A stretch of 64,000 nt of DNA from contig CASFZR010000001.1 of assembly GCA_949299185.1 (NCBI GenBank), forward strand, positions 62,001 to 126,000. Direction: 5' to 3'. The stretch is from an uncultured Spirochaetales bacterium. GTDB taxonomy: Bacteria; Spirochaetota; Spirochaetia; Sphaerochaetales; Sphaerochaetaceae. A program made the translations under genes and the position numbers. Each line of letters begins with the position of its first letter. The stretch's first letter is position 1. The notes beneath the pieces were generated by a model. That model was not told the origin of the DNA and did no database searches. It worked only from the letters and a program-made list of their open reading frames with translations. This document shows, one piece after another, positions 52,171-59,141 of this stretch.

Positions 52171-52966
52171 TGCTCTTGTGAGGGCGATAAGGAAGCTCCC
52201 TGATGAGACGGAGAAGCTGCTGCTTGCGGCTAAGGCCAATGAGCGTGGAAGGGGAGGCCGCGCGGCTCTTGACGCCATTGCCGATAACCTCAAGGCGGCT
52301 GAACGCACAGGACTTCCTCTCTGCCAGGATACTGGCATGTTCTGGTGCCTTGCCTCGATAGGCCGTGATAGCAGTGTCAGCATCGGCCATCTCGATAGCC
52401 TTATCCGCAGATCCTGCCAGAGGGCCGCGGAGGAGGGGTACTACCGCAGGAGCGTCGTATCCGATCCCATCTATTCGCGCATCAACACGGGGACGAACCT
52501 CCCGCCTGTCATAAGCTATGAGGTGGTAGATGGTTCTGACGTGACGCTCCGCTTCCTGCTCAAGGGCTTTGGCTCGGAGAACTGCTCTTCGGTACGGATG
52601 ATCAATCCGACAGCCGGTGAGGATGGGGTTGTCTCTGCCGTTCTTGATATGATGGAGAAGGCAGGAGGGAAGCCATGTCCTCCGGTGATTCTCGGAATCG
52701 GTGTTGGTGGTACGATGGACAGGGCCGCCTTCCTCTCGAAAAAGGCGTTCTTCGTCTCTGACGGTAATACAGGTCTTGAGGAGAAGATCCTTTCAGAGGT
52801 CAATAAGCTCGGCATAGGCCCTGGAGGCCTCGGAGGAGACAATACCGCTCTTGCGGTCTCCGTGCTGTCTGAGCCTACGCATATCGCGGGACTTCCTGTC
52901 GCGATGACGGTCAACTGCTGGGCCGAGCGCAAGTGCTGCCTGGTGTTCAAGGAGGGAGAGCTATGA
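52145..52966 (+). CDS. Class I fumarate hydratase (or tartrate dehydratase) alpha subunit
   Basis: This 273-residue iron-sulfur subunit has the three cluster cysteines in LCQDTGMFW (about 58), GSENCSSVRM (about 142) and AERKCCLVF (about 265), plus GGTMDRAAFLSKKA. With the next gene it forms the two-subunit class I hydratase that interconverts fumarate and malate (tartrate dehydratase is the alternative). ATG 52145 is chosen because AAGGAG lies 6 nt upstream; the longer frame upstream overlaps the radical SAM gene. The end overlaps the beta subunit as ATGA. Confidence 0.9.
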   Translation: MDAEKRIADALVRAIRKLPDETEKLLLAAKANERGRGGRAALDAIADNLKAAERTGLPLCQDTGMFWCLASIGRDSSVSIGHLDSLIRRSCQRAAEEGYYRRSVVSDPIYSRINTGTNLPPVISYEVVDGSDVTLRFLLKGFGSENCSSVRMINPTAGEDGVVSAVLDMMEKAGGKPCPPVILGIGVGGTMDRAAFLSKKAFFVSDGNTGLEEKILSEVNKLGIGPGGLGGDNTALAVSVLSEPTHIAGLPVAMTVNCWAERKCCLVFKEGEL

Positions 52967-53484
52967 AGAGACTTCTGCTGCCGTATTCCGATGATGCGAT
53001 AGGATCGATAGAGTTCGGTGATGAGGTTCTTCTCTCCGGTGTCATCTACACGGGACGTGATCAGGTGCATAAGCGTCTTGCCGCGCTCATAGGGGAAGGA
53101 AAGGAACTTCCTTTCGATTTCGCTGGTAGCGTGATCTACTATATGGGGCCTTCTCCCGCCCCTGAGGGCTTCGCCCTTGGCGCCGCAGGCCCTACAACGA
53201 GCGCGAGGATGGATCCGTTCTCTCCTCTTCTTGCTGACCATGGCCTTAAGGTAATGATCGGCAAGGGGCCGAGAGCAGAGGAGGTAAGGGCCTCAATAGA
53301 GCGCAATCATGGACTTTATCTGCAGGCGTATGGCGGCTGTGGCGCATTGTACTCCTCATGTATCAGAAAGTCTGAGATAGTCGCCTATCCTGAGCTGGGA
53401 CCGGAGGCGCTTCTCCGCCTGGAGGTCGAGGACTTCCCTGTGTTCTGCGTCATAGACAGCCTCGGCCGGGTATATCGTGGGTAG
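52963..53484 (+). CDS. Class I fumarate hydratase (or tartrate dehydratase) beta subunit
   Basis: This 173-residue subunit supplies the swivelling domain with LLSGVIYTGRDQVHKRL (about 21), the active-site loop GPTTSARMDPF (about 75) and YGGCGALYSS (about 121). GGAGG lies before ATG 52963. Length fits the separate beta subunits (about 180). Confidence 0.92.
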   Translation: MKRLLLPYSDDAIGSIEFGDEVLLSGVIYTGRDQVHKRLAALIGEGKELPFDFAGSVIYYMGPSPAPEGFALGAAGPTTSARMDPFSPLLADHGLKVMIGKGPRAEEVRASIERNHGLYLQAYGGCGALYSSCIRKSEIVAYPELGPEALLRLEVEDFPVFCVIDSLGRVYRG

Positions 53485-54613
53485 ATTCCTCCGCTTCCTG
53501 ATTCCTCAGTCTGTCTCGCTACTGGGTTCATCGATACTGCAGTTCGCCATCATCTGGACGGTGGTGTTCTCATATGGCTCCGGAAGCATGATGCTCCTTA
53601 CGACGCTTCTGGGTTTCCTGCCGCAGATCATAGTCTCTCTTCTTATAGGGCCGCTTCTCGACAGATATTCGAAGAAGCTTGTGATAATGCTCTCCGATGG
53701 CCTCTCTGGGGCTGCGGCCCTCTTGATGCTTCCTGCTGTCCTTTCTGGGAACATAACCGTGGTGTTCCCGATGATTCTTGTACGTTCTGCCGCGCAGGGG
53801 ATACAGGCTCCTGCCTATGATGCGGTCCTTCCTCTTTTCGTGCCGGAGGAAAGGCTTGTCAGGGCAAATGGCATCAAGGGGCTCATGTCTTCGGTCATGA
53901 TGCTGCTATCTCCGGCTTTGGCGGCTCTTCTATACTCATCATCCTATGGCTTGATCTATGCAATAATATTCGATGCATCGACTGCTCTCATCGCCATCGC
54001 ATCCCTGCTGTTTCAGAGGCTTCCTGGAATAAAGGCAGGGGAGCGTATAGACCTCCTGAGCGGCCTGAGGTACTGCCGTGAAGACAGCAGCCTGCTGAAG
54101 CTGATCATCTTCAACGCGGTTGCTGTCTTTTCCATAAGCCCCGGCGCGTTCCTGACGCCTCTTCTCCTCTCAAGGGAGTATGATGCCTCCTCAGCGCTTC
54201 TCTCTATCTCGGAGATATCATACAGCGCGGGAATGATAACTGGAGGCCTTCTGATAGCATCCATTGGTGATAAGCTGAAGGGAAGGAGAGGGTATGGGAT
54301 AGCGCTTATGCTCTATGGCCTCTGCCTCATTCTGGTGGGAACGATAAGAGGTATTGTCCCATACATCATCCTCAACGCGATCATAGGAATCTCCACGCCG
54401 TCATACACCGCTCTTCTGAACGCTGAGGTGCAGTCAAGGACCGAGGAGAGTATGATGGGACGTGTAATGGCGCTTCTCTCTGCCTCTTCCTCTGTAGCCC
54501 TTCCCCTGGGCATGATTCTCTTCGGCCCTCTTGCCGACATTATTCCCATCCGTATGGTATTCATGCTCTCTGGCGTGACAGCATCAGTAATCGCAATATG
54601 CAGTAGGAGGTGA
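53477..54613 (+). CDS. Major facilitator superfamily exporter (MefA/EntS-like)
   Basis: This 378-residue protein has about 11-12 membrane helices. It starts with GTG 53477, overlapping the fumarase beta gene by 8 bp. It shows the MFS loop IGPLLDRYSKKLVIMLSDG (about 58-76) and RSAAQGIQAPAYDAVLP, as in macrolide/enterobactin-type exporters, though it is slightly short. The substrate is unknown. It ends 0 bp from the convergent AbrB-like gene. Confidence 0.85.
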   Translation: MGRFLRFLIPQSVSLLGSSILQFAIIWTVVFSYGSGSMMLLTTLLGFLPQIIVSLLIGPLLDRYSKKLVIMLSDGLSGAAALLMLPAVLSGNITVVFPMILVRSAAQGIQAPAYDAVLPLFVPEERLVRANGIKGLMSSVMMLLSPALAALLYSSSYGLIYAIIFDASTALIAIASLLFQRLPGIKAGERIDLLSGLRYCREDSSLLKLIIFNAVAVFSISPGAFLTPLLLSREYDASSALLSISEISYSAGMITGGLLIASIGDKLKGRRGYGIALMLYGLCLILVGTIRGIVPYIILNAIIGISTPSYTALLNAEVQSRTEESMMGRVMALLSASSSVALPLGMILFGPLADIIPIRMVFMLSGVTASVIAICSRR

Positions 54614-54874
54614 TTATTTCCTATCTAGCTCAGAGAATAGATCATCGATGTTATCGAATACAGGCTGTGTTCCAGAGGCGATCTTCTCCTTGATTTCTCT
54701 GATCTCATTCTTAAGTTCGTTAACGTATTTCCGTGAATAGATAGCAACCGGAGTCAACCTGATTGCCCCATCTTCAATGGTAATGTCAAAGGAATCTCCT
54801 TCCTTGAGTCCAAGCTTCCTGATGATCTCCTTAGGAATGGTTATCTGTGATTTCTGGCGTAGCTCTATGATCAT
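54614..54874 (-). CDS. AbrB/SpoVT-type DNA-binding protein
   Basis: This 86-residue protein has an N-terminal swapped-hairpin AbrB domain (IIELRQKSQITIPKEIIRKL, then GLKEGDSFDITIEDGAIRL) and a helical, charged C-terminal tail (about 50-86). Many such proteins are antitoxins, but no toxin gene adjoins it, so it may be a stand-alone regulator. AGGAGCAACC lies before the start on the minus strand. It is divergent from the FKBP gene, with a 97-bp AT-rich gap. Confidence 0.85.
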   Translation of the reverse strand: MIIELRQKSQITIPKEIIRKLGLKEGDSFDITIEDGAIRLTPVAIYSRKYVNELKNEIREIKEKIASGTQPVFDNIDDLFSELDRK

Positions 54875-54936
54875 GGTTGCTCCTAATATCTTATTTTCCT
54901 ACTTTCTGAATATATATCATATTCTTCGACGTGTGA

Positions 54937-54965
54937 TAGACAGCATATCATCAATAGGGTATCTT
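54937..54965 (+). promoter_or_regulatory. Leaderless-type promoter of the FKBP lipoprotein gene
   Basis: -35 TAGACA (54937-54942, 5 of 6), 17 bp, -10 TATCTT (54960-54965), then exactly 6 nt to ATG 54972. There is no ribosome site. Confidence 0.6.
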
Positions 54966-54971
54966 TCTCTT

Positions 54972-55688
54972 ATGCGCCGTTTTCTTCTGATAATCACTGC
55001 ACTGATGCTTATCATATCCTGCGAGAAGGATGCAGAGGTGATCTCTGCAGATGCTTCTGACTTTGATCTTCCTGCACCTAGATCGCTTGAGGAGAGGTTC
55101 AGCTACGCATTTGGCTATCTTCTTTCAGCGTCAGCAGAAAGGGACTATGGGGATATAAGCTTCGAGTATGTCGCAAGAGGCGCTATGGACTATGCTGAGG
55201 GCAACCAGGCAATGAGTACCACGGAGATGAATCAGGCGGTGGTTGAGTTCCAGCAGCAGCTATTGGAGGCCCGTGCGGCGGCTATGGCTGAGGTTGCTAG
55301 CGCGAACCTTACCGCAGCTAATGATTTCCTTGCCGCCAATGGTATGAGAAGCGGAGTATTCACCACGCCGTCAGGGTTGCAGTATGAGATTCTTGAGAGA
55401 GGAACCGGTGAAAGCGCAGAGGACGCGGATGATGTGGAGGTGGACTATCAGCTAACGCTTCTTGATGGAAGCATTGCTGACTCTTCATACGAGAGAGGCC
55501 GTAGCTCTCGCTTCTCTCTCTCTGGGGTCATCCCAGGATTCGCTGAGGGAATAAGGCTCATGAGGGAAGGGGACACGTACCGTTTCTGGGTTCCTCCAGA
55601 GCTTGGCTATGGGGATATGACTGCAGGGGCTGTGGGGCCCAACTCCCTCCTCATCTTCGATGTCCATCTCATCGATGTGATCGACTGA
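54972..55688 (+). CDS. FKBP-type peptidyl-prolyl isomerase lipoprotein (FkpA/Mip-like)
   Basis: This 238-residue protein has a lipoprotein signal (LMLIISC, Cys about 16), a helical dimerisation part (about 45-130) and a C-terminal FKBP domain (about 135-238) with the family patterns VDYQLTLLDGSIADSSYERG, VIPGFAEGIRLMREGD and WVPPELGYGD. It helps fold exported proteins outside the inner membrane. ATG 54972 is chosen by the signal peptide; the frame extends upstream to 54777 across the divergent AbrB gene. Confidence 0.92.
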   Translation: MRRFLLIITALMLIISCEKDAEVISADASDFDLPAPRSLEERFSYAFGYLLSASAERDYGDISFEYVARGAMDYAEGNQAMSTTEMNQAVVEFQQQLLEARAAAMAEVASANLTAANDFLAANGMRSGVFTTPSGLQYEILERGTGESAEDADDVEVDYQLTLLDGSIADSSYERGRSSRFSLSGVIPGFAEGIRLMREGDTYRFWVPPELGYGDMTAGAVGPNSLLIFDVHLIDVID

Positions 55689-55787
55689 CTGTCGATTTAA
55701 CCGCATAACACCATTTCAGGATATTTGTTACAAAATTTCCTGAAAATCATGCTAATTGCATTTATTTAAAAGAAATAACCAAAATCC

Positions 55788-55801
55788 TCGATATTAATCG
55801 A
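55788..55801. repeat. Small inverted repeat upstream of the poly-G promoter
   Basis: TCGAT and ATCGA arms flank ATTA within an AT-rich stretch, 17 bp before the -35 box of the downstream lipoprotein gene. It is a possible regulator site. Confidence 0.4.
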
Positions 55802-55817
55802 CAAATCAAAAAACTAC

Positions 55818-55847
55818 TTGACAAAAGCCTTAGGGGGGGGATAGCCT
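55818..55847 (+). promoter_or_regulatory. Promoter with an 8-G tract in its spacer (likely phase-variable)
   Basis: A perfect -35 TTGACA (55818-55823) is followed by a run of eight G (55833-55840) and a -10-like TAGCCT (55842-55847), with an 18-bp spacer. Heptamers AGCCTTA flank the tract (55826-55832 and 55843-55849). Gain or loss of one G would change the spacer to 19 or 17 bp. Confidence 0.65.
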
Positions 55848-55880
55848 TAAGTCATAAACTTTCGGAGGATTTTGGAAATT

Positions 55881-57089
55881 ATGAAAAAAATCATGATTCT
55901 TGTTCTTTCACTGGCCGTATTGTTTGGTTTTGCGGCTTGTGATAACAGCACACCGGACGAGCCTTCTGTTGGTCAGGTAACCACAATCTATGCAACTACG
56001 ATTCCTCAGTACCTTACTGGCGAGACTGTAGATCTTGCTGATTTCGGTCTTGTTGGAGAAGATAATCAGGGTAATGTAGTTGATATTCCTGTCGAGGATA
56101 TCGTTGTTGTTAACTCTGCCGAGCTTGTGGCTGACAGTACTGCGGGAAGAAAAGTTCTTGATCTTACCAATGTAACGTACAAGGGAATGAAGATTACCGA
56201 TCTTGTATATGATGCTTTTGAACTGGATGCCAAGAGTCTGAAGGTGTCAGGCCCATCTACAAGTGAGGATTACTATGTAGGTTCTGATGATAAGGATTTT
56301 GATTTTAAGTCAGATAACTATACCGTAACCGTTACTTATAATAATGGTACATCAAAGACCCTTTCTTATGGTGAATACACGGTAGACTTTGCAACTGTTG
56401 TTGATTCCGTAGGAAATAATAAGGCTCTGACATTCACTACAGCTGTTGGTGGTACTGCTCAGACTGATAATTCTACTGTCAAGATCAATGTCGTTGCTGA
56501 TCCGGTTGTCGGCATTGAGGCTAAGCTTATTGATGAAGATGCAGTGATTTATTCACGTGCAGCGGCTAATGATAAGGCTGTTACGGGCGATTATACAGAA
56601 CTTGTTAATGTCTATAAGAAGCTTCAGAGTGGTTATGTAGAAACGACTCCTCTTACGAAGAGTGCAGCGCTTGTGTTTACGACTCCTGAGGGGCTGTTTG
56701 TAAAGAATGCTGCTGAGGACGATGATATTTACGGCTCAGCAGGTACTTATGCGGTAACTGTTGCATACACAGAGGGACAGACAACATACCCGACAGTCTC
56801 TGTTGATATCAAGATTACGGCTGATGAAATCAAGTCAATTGCTGCAGAGGTTAGGAGTGGTTCTACTACCGCTACTGGTGTCGCTGCTGGGGCAACAATA
56901 AATAAGGCTGATATTAAGGTGACTGCTACATATGAGTCTGGTGTAACAGAGGAGCTTGCTTCAACAGCATTTGAGCTTGATCCTCCTGTGATTCCTGAAG
57001 GTGCAAGCGGCACATATAATGTGAAGGCAGTTCTTGTTGATGATTCAACTATGGTCAGCCCTGCTGTCGCAATCACAATCGCAAAATAA
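55881..57089 (+). CDS. Surface lipoprotein with bacterial Ig-like repeats
   Basis: This 402-residue protein has a lipoprotein signal (LAVLFGFAAC, Cys about 21) and several Ig-like beta domains, with strand pairs such as NYTVTVTYNNGTSKTLSYGE (about 150) and ADIKVTATYESGVTEEL (about 345). These resemble the Big_3-like modules of treponemal surface proteins. Codon use is AT-richer (many GTT, ACT, GCT) than in neighbouring genes, pointing to high expression or a different history. GGAGG is 12 nt before ATG 55881. The 8-G promoter suggests on/off or graded expression. Confidence 0.82.
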   Translation: MKKIMILVLSLAVLFGFAACDNSTPDEPSVGQVTTIYATTIPQYLTGETVDLADFGLVGEDNQGNVVDIPVEDIVVVNSAELVADSTAGRKVLDLTNVTYKGMKITDLVYDAFELDAKSLKVSGPSTSEDYYVGSDDKDFDFKSDNYTVTVTYNNGTSKTLSYGEYTVDFATVVDSVGNNKALTFTTAVGGTAQTDNSTVKINVVADPVVGIEAKLIDEDAVIYSRAAANDKAVTGDYTELVNVYKKLQSGYVETTPLTKSAALVFTTPEGLFVKNAAEDDDIYGSAGTYAVTVAYTEGQTTYPTVSVDIKITADEIKSIAAEVRSGSTTATGVAAGATINKADIKVTATYESGVTEELASTAFELDPPVIPEGASGTYNVKAVLVDDSTMVSPAVAITIAK

Positions 57090-57115
57090 TCTCCCTTCCT
57101 TATAGGGGATTGAGG

Positions 57116-57133
57116 GCCCTGCGAGAGCGGGGC
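57116..57133 (+). terminator. Hairpin after the Ig-like lipoprotein gene
   Basis: GCCCTGC and GCGGGGC arms (one G-T pair, 57116-57122 and 57127-57133) close a GAGA loop and are followed by TCTTCTC. It is probably a terminator. Confidence 0.55.
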
Positions 57134-57155
57134 TCTTCTCGATAGGGAGGAGAAG

Positions 57156-57479
57156 ATGGGAAAACGTAAGGACAATTGCCGTCAACGTATTCCCGAAGAA
57201 AAGAGAAAGGAATGCCTGGAACTCTTCGAACAGGGAAACGGGTATAAGAGGACGGCAACTATAACAGGGCTCAATGCCTATACTGTCAGGGACTATCGGA
57301 GACGATATGCCGTGGTGGAGGCATGGCTTAGGCTGTGCCTCTTCTGTTTTCATAGTGGAATTTTTCGCATTTGCGAAGTTTTCATCTATGGAATGCTATC
57401 CTTCTTATCTCTTCATCTGTCAGTACGCTTAGATCGAGATCTGGACTCTTCTCCTTCATCTGCTGCAGGGCAGTGGTGA
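57156..57479 (+). CDS. Small helix-turn-helix protein, possibly a transposase remnant
   Basis: ATG 57156 has GGAGGAGAAG just upstream. The first ~52 residues (RIPEEKRKECLELFEQGNGY, then KRTATITGLNAYTVRDYRRR) look like the DNA-binding start of a transposase or resolvase-type protein. The rest, to residue 107, has no protein-like pattern and lies largely antisense to the small gene at 57382-57570. The real protein may be truncated, so this could be the 5' remnant of an insertion sequence. Confidence 0.45.
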   Translation: MGKRKDNCRQRIPEEKRKECLELFEQGNGYKRTATITGLNAYTVRDYRRRYAVVEAWLRLCLFCFHSGIFRICEVFIYGMLSFLSLHLSVRLDRDLDSSPSSAAGQW

Positions 57480-57570
57480 GGATAAAGCGGTGATGCTTTG
57501 TGATGATATTATTACGGATAGCTCTTTCGGCTATCTCATTGATCTCTCGCTGTGTCTCTCTTGTCAGCAT
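57382..57570 (-). CDS. Small helical protein coupled to the HAD phosphatase gene
   Basis: This 62-residue, charged and probably helical protein (LTRETQREINEIAERAIRNN) has its ATG overlapping the stop of the upstream HAD gene (7 bp), indicating translational coupling. No family is recognised. It competes with the rightward frame at 57156-57479 for the same DNA, and I favour this one in the overlap. Confidence 0.55.
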   Translation of the reverse strand: MLTRETQREINEIAERAIRNNIITKHHRFILTTALQQMKEKSPDLDLSVLTDEEIRRIAFHR

Positions 57571-58241
57571 AGCTCTCGGATAAGTCTCTCAAGCTCCTCA
57601 TATGATGTGACGCTGTGGTCTGCCTCTGGGCAGGTCTTGCCGTAGAAGCTGATGAAGATGCTTTCTATTCCGGCGTTCCTTGCGCCTTCTATATCGCTCT
57701 TCTGGCCATCCCCAATAACAATGCAGTCGCTGGGGGAGAGGTTGAGGTGGCTGAGAACTATGTCGAAGAAGCGCTTGTCGGGCTTCTGGTATCCAAGCTC
57801 CTCGCTGATGAAGACGTGCTTGAAGTACTTTTCGGTGTCTGTCATCTGGAAGCGCTTGTGCTGTGTGTAGGCTATGCCGTTCGTGATGATCGAGGCATCG
57901 TAGTCCTTTGTTATTGTTTTTATGAATTCTGTTGCACCTGGGAGCATGAAGCCAGCTTCTCCGAGGAATACCGTGTAATCTTCTCCTGCCTTGATGGCAT
58001 CGTACGGGAGGTTCATGCGTTCGAAGAACATTCTGAAGCGTGCGCTTTTAAGCTCATCGATCGTCATCTCCCCGCGCTCGAACATGTGCCAGCAGATATC
58101 ATTCTCATGATGGTAGATATCTATGTATTCAGGAGTGTAGGGGATGTCCAGTGAGGCGAAGAGCCTTGAGAGGGCATACTCCTCGCTGGCCTTGAAGTCA
58201 TATAGCGTTCCGTCTGCGTCGAAGAGAAGGTGTCTTGGCAT
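57564..58241 (-). CDS. HAD-family hydrolase, YjjG-like nucleotidase type
   Basis: This 225-residue phosphatase has motif I LLFDADGTLYDF (Asp nucleophile), a helical cap (about 15-95), motif II ASIITNGIAYTQHKRF (about 115), Lys in YQKPDKRFFD (about 150) and motif III VIGDGQKSDIEGARNAG. It resembles the noncanonical nucleotidase YjjG. There is no ribosome site. A -10 TACCAT lies 6 nt before the start, suggesting a leaderless mRNA. It is divergent from the HdeD-like gene. Confidence 0.87.
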   Translation of the reverse strand: MPRHLLFDADGTLYDFKASEEYALSRLFASLDIPYTPEYIDIYHHENDICWHMFERGEMTIDELKSARFRMFFERMNLPYDAIKAGEDYTVFLGEAGFMLPGATEFIKTITKDYDASIITNGIAYTQHKRFQMTDTEKYFKHVFISEELGYQKPDKRFFDIVLSHLNLSPSDCIVIGDGQKSDIEGARNAGIESIFISFYGKTCPEADHSVTSYEELERLIRELC

Positions 58242-58247
58242 GTGATG

Positions 58248-58253
58248 ATGGTA
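58248..58253 (-). promoter_or_regulatory. Candidate leaderless -10 box of the HAD gene
   Basis: TACCAT on the minus strand ends 6 nt before ATG 58241. The -35 position is weak. Confidence 0.35.
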
Positions 58254-58274
58254 GCAGAAATCGTGGCTTTGGTG

Positions 58275-58280
58275 GATAAT
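58275..58280 (+). promoter_or_regulatory. Candidate leaderless -10 box of the HdeD-like gene
   Basis: GATAAT (5 of 6) ends exactly 6 nt before ATG 58287. No good -35 is seen; the divergent HAD promoter overlaps this region. Confidence 0.4.
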
Positions 58281-58286
58281 CTGAGT

Positions 58287-58859
58287 ATGAGAAAGGTATT
58301 TCCACTTGCATTTTCCGGCGCTCTGATGCTCTTTGTCGGTATCTATATGATAGTACGTCCTGATGATTTCCAGGCCGTGGTGATGGTTATACTGGGAATA
58401 TATATCGTGTTCGATGGAGTGAGGTCGCTTGTCTCCCTGATGCGCTATCGTTCTATATTCTCACCGGCTGTACGGACGATCGATGGGATAAAGACGGTTG
58501 TCAACATCATCCTGGGTCTCGTGGTCATACTGATAGCCTTCATGCGTCCGACCCTTCTCCTGACGGTGGTCATCTATATCATCGCATCTGATTTCCTCCT
58601 TACCGGCATCTTCAACTTCATCAACTGCATGGCGCTTTCGAGGCTTGGGATGATGTTCGGGTCCCTGGGCCTTGAGGCCGTCCTCTCATTCCTCTTCGCG
58701 ATCATCCTCTTCATGTTCCCAGGCTTCGTGGGCTCGGTGGTGATGACGCTATTTGCCGCGATTTTGTTAGCTTCAGGAGCTGTGATGATATTCGCCGCAG
58801 TCAGCAGCCTTATCTTCCAGCATAGGCTCAGCAAGATGGATAAGGGAGATATCATCTGA
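58287..58859 (+). CDS. HdeD/DUF308 family membrane protein
   Basis: This 190-residue protein has six predicted membrane helices in three hairpin-like pairs, the layout of the HdeD (acid-resistance membrane protein) family. Examples are SGALMLFVGIYMIVRPDDFQ at the start and FLFAIILFMFPGFVGSVVMT near residue 148. The function is not settled. The start at 58287 gives the usual length; an extension to 58230 would overlap the divergent gene. A strong terminator follows at 58863-58886. Confidence 0.82.
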   Translation: MRKVFPLAFSGALMLFVGIYMIVRPDDFQAVVMVILGIYIVFDGVRSLVSLMRYRSIFSPAVRTIDGIKTVVNIILGLVVILIAFMRPTLLLTVVIYIIASDFLLTGIFNFINCMALSRLGMMFGSLGLEAVLSFLFAIILFMFPGFVGSVVMTLFAAILLASGAVMIFAAVSSLIFQHRLSKMDKGDII

Positions 58860-58862
58860 ACT

Positions 58863-58886
58863 AAAAGCGTAGAATTCTACGTTTTT
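58863..58886. terminator. Bidirectional-type intrinsic terminator
   Basis: AAAAGCGTAG and CTACGTTTTT arms close an AATT loop, giving a 10-bp stem with A and T tracts on both sides. It ends the HdeD-like gene and isolates the histidine operon. Confidence 0.85.
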
Positions 58887-58990
58887 CGTTTGCATAAGAG
58901 AATCTTGTTTAATTAATATGAGATCCGCAGATTCAGTATCTTGGTTCTGAATGGATTTGCATTGATTCTCATTTCTGCCTTCCTCTTCTA

Positions 58991-59019
58991 TTGACCATGC
59001 CTCGCGGCTGGGTTATCGT
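58991..59019 (+). promoter_or_regulatory. Promoter of the histidine operon
   Basis: -35 TTGACC (58991-58996, 5 of 6), 17 bp, -10 TATCGT (59014-59019), then exactly 6 nt to the ATG of the leader peptide at 59026, the same geometry as other leaderless genes in the window. Confidence 0.65.
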
Positions 59020-59025
59020 CTGAGC

Positions 59026-59061
59026 ATGAACAGAAACGTACACCATCATCATGCTTGCTAG
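59026..59061 (+). CDS. hisL: Histidine operon leader peptide (MNRNVHHHHAC)
   Basis: An 11-codon frame encodes four consecutive His (codons 6-9) and stops 80 nt before hisG. Runs of His codons are the sensing element of classical his attenuation: ribosome stalling when His-tRNA is scarce prevents the terminator from forming. It has no ribosome site, and its ATG falls at the predicted transcription start, so the leader peptide itself seems to be translated from a leaderless mRNA. It was not found by length-based gene calling. Confidence 0.75.
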   Translation: MNRNVHHHHAC

Positions 59062-59126
59062 TCATGCAATCATGCCATGATGGGTTTCTTGTATATCGAG
59101 GTCTCCCTTTGGCGGAGGCCTTTTTT
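59047..59126 (+). promoter_or_regulatory. Histidine operon attenuator
   Basis: The His-codon segment CATCATG (59047-59053) is complementary to CATGATG (59076-59082). Further on, AGGTCTCC (59099-59106) and GGAGGCCT (59114-59121), with a 7-nt loop and TTTTTT (59121-59126), form an intrinsic terminator that ends 16 nt before hisG. I see no strong antiterminator pairing; GGG at 59082-59084 with CCC at 59105-59107 is the best candidate. Confidence 0.72.
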
Positions 59127-59141
59127 CGTTAAGGAGGGCGT

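Noticed and set aside
54614..54874. The AbrB-like protein as the antitoxin of a toxin pair
   Set aside because: Its neighbours are an MFS exporter and an FKBP lipoprotein; no PIN, MazF or other toxin adjoins it.
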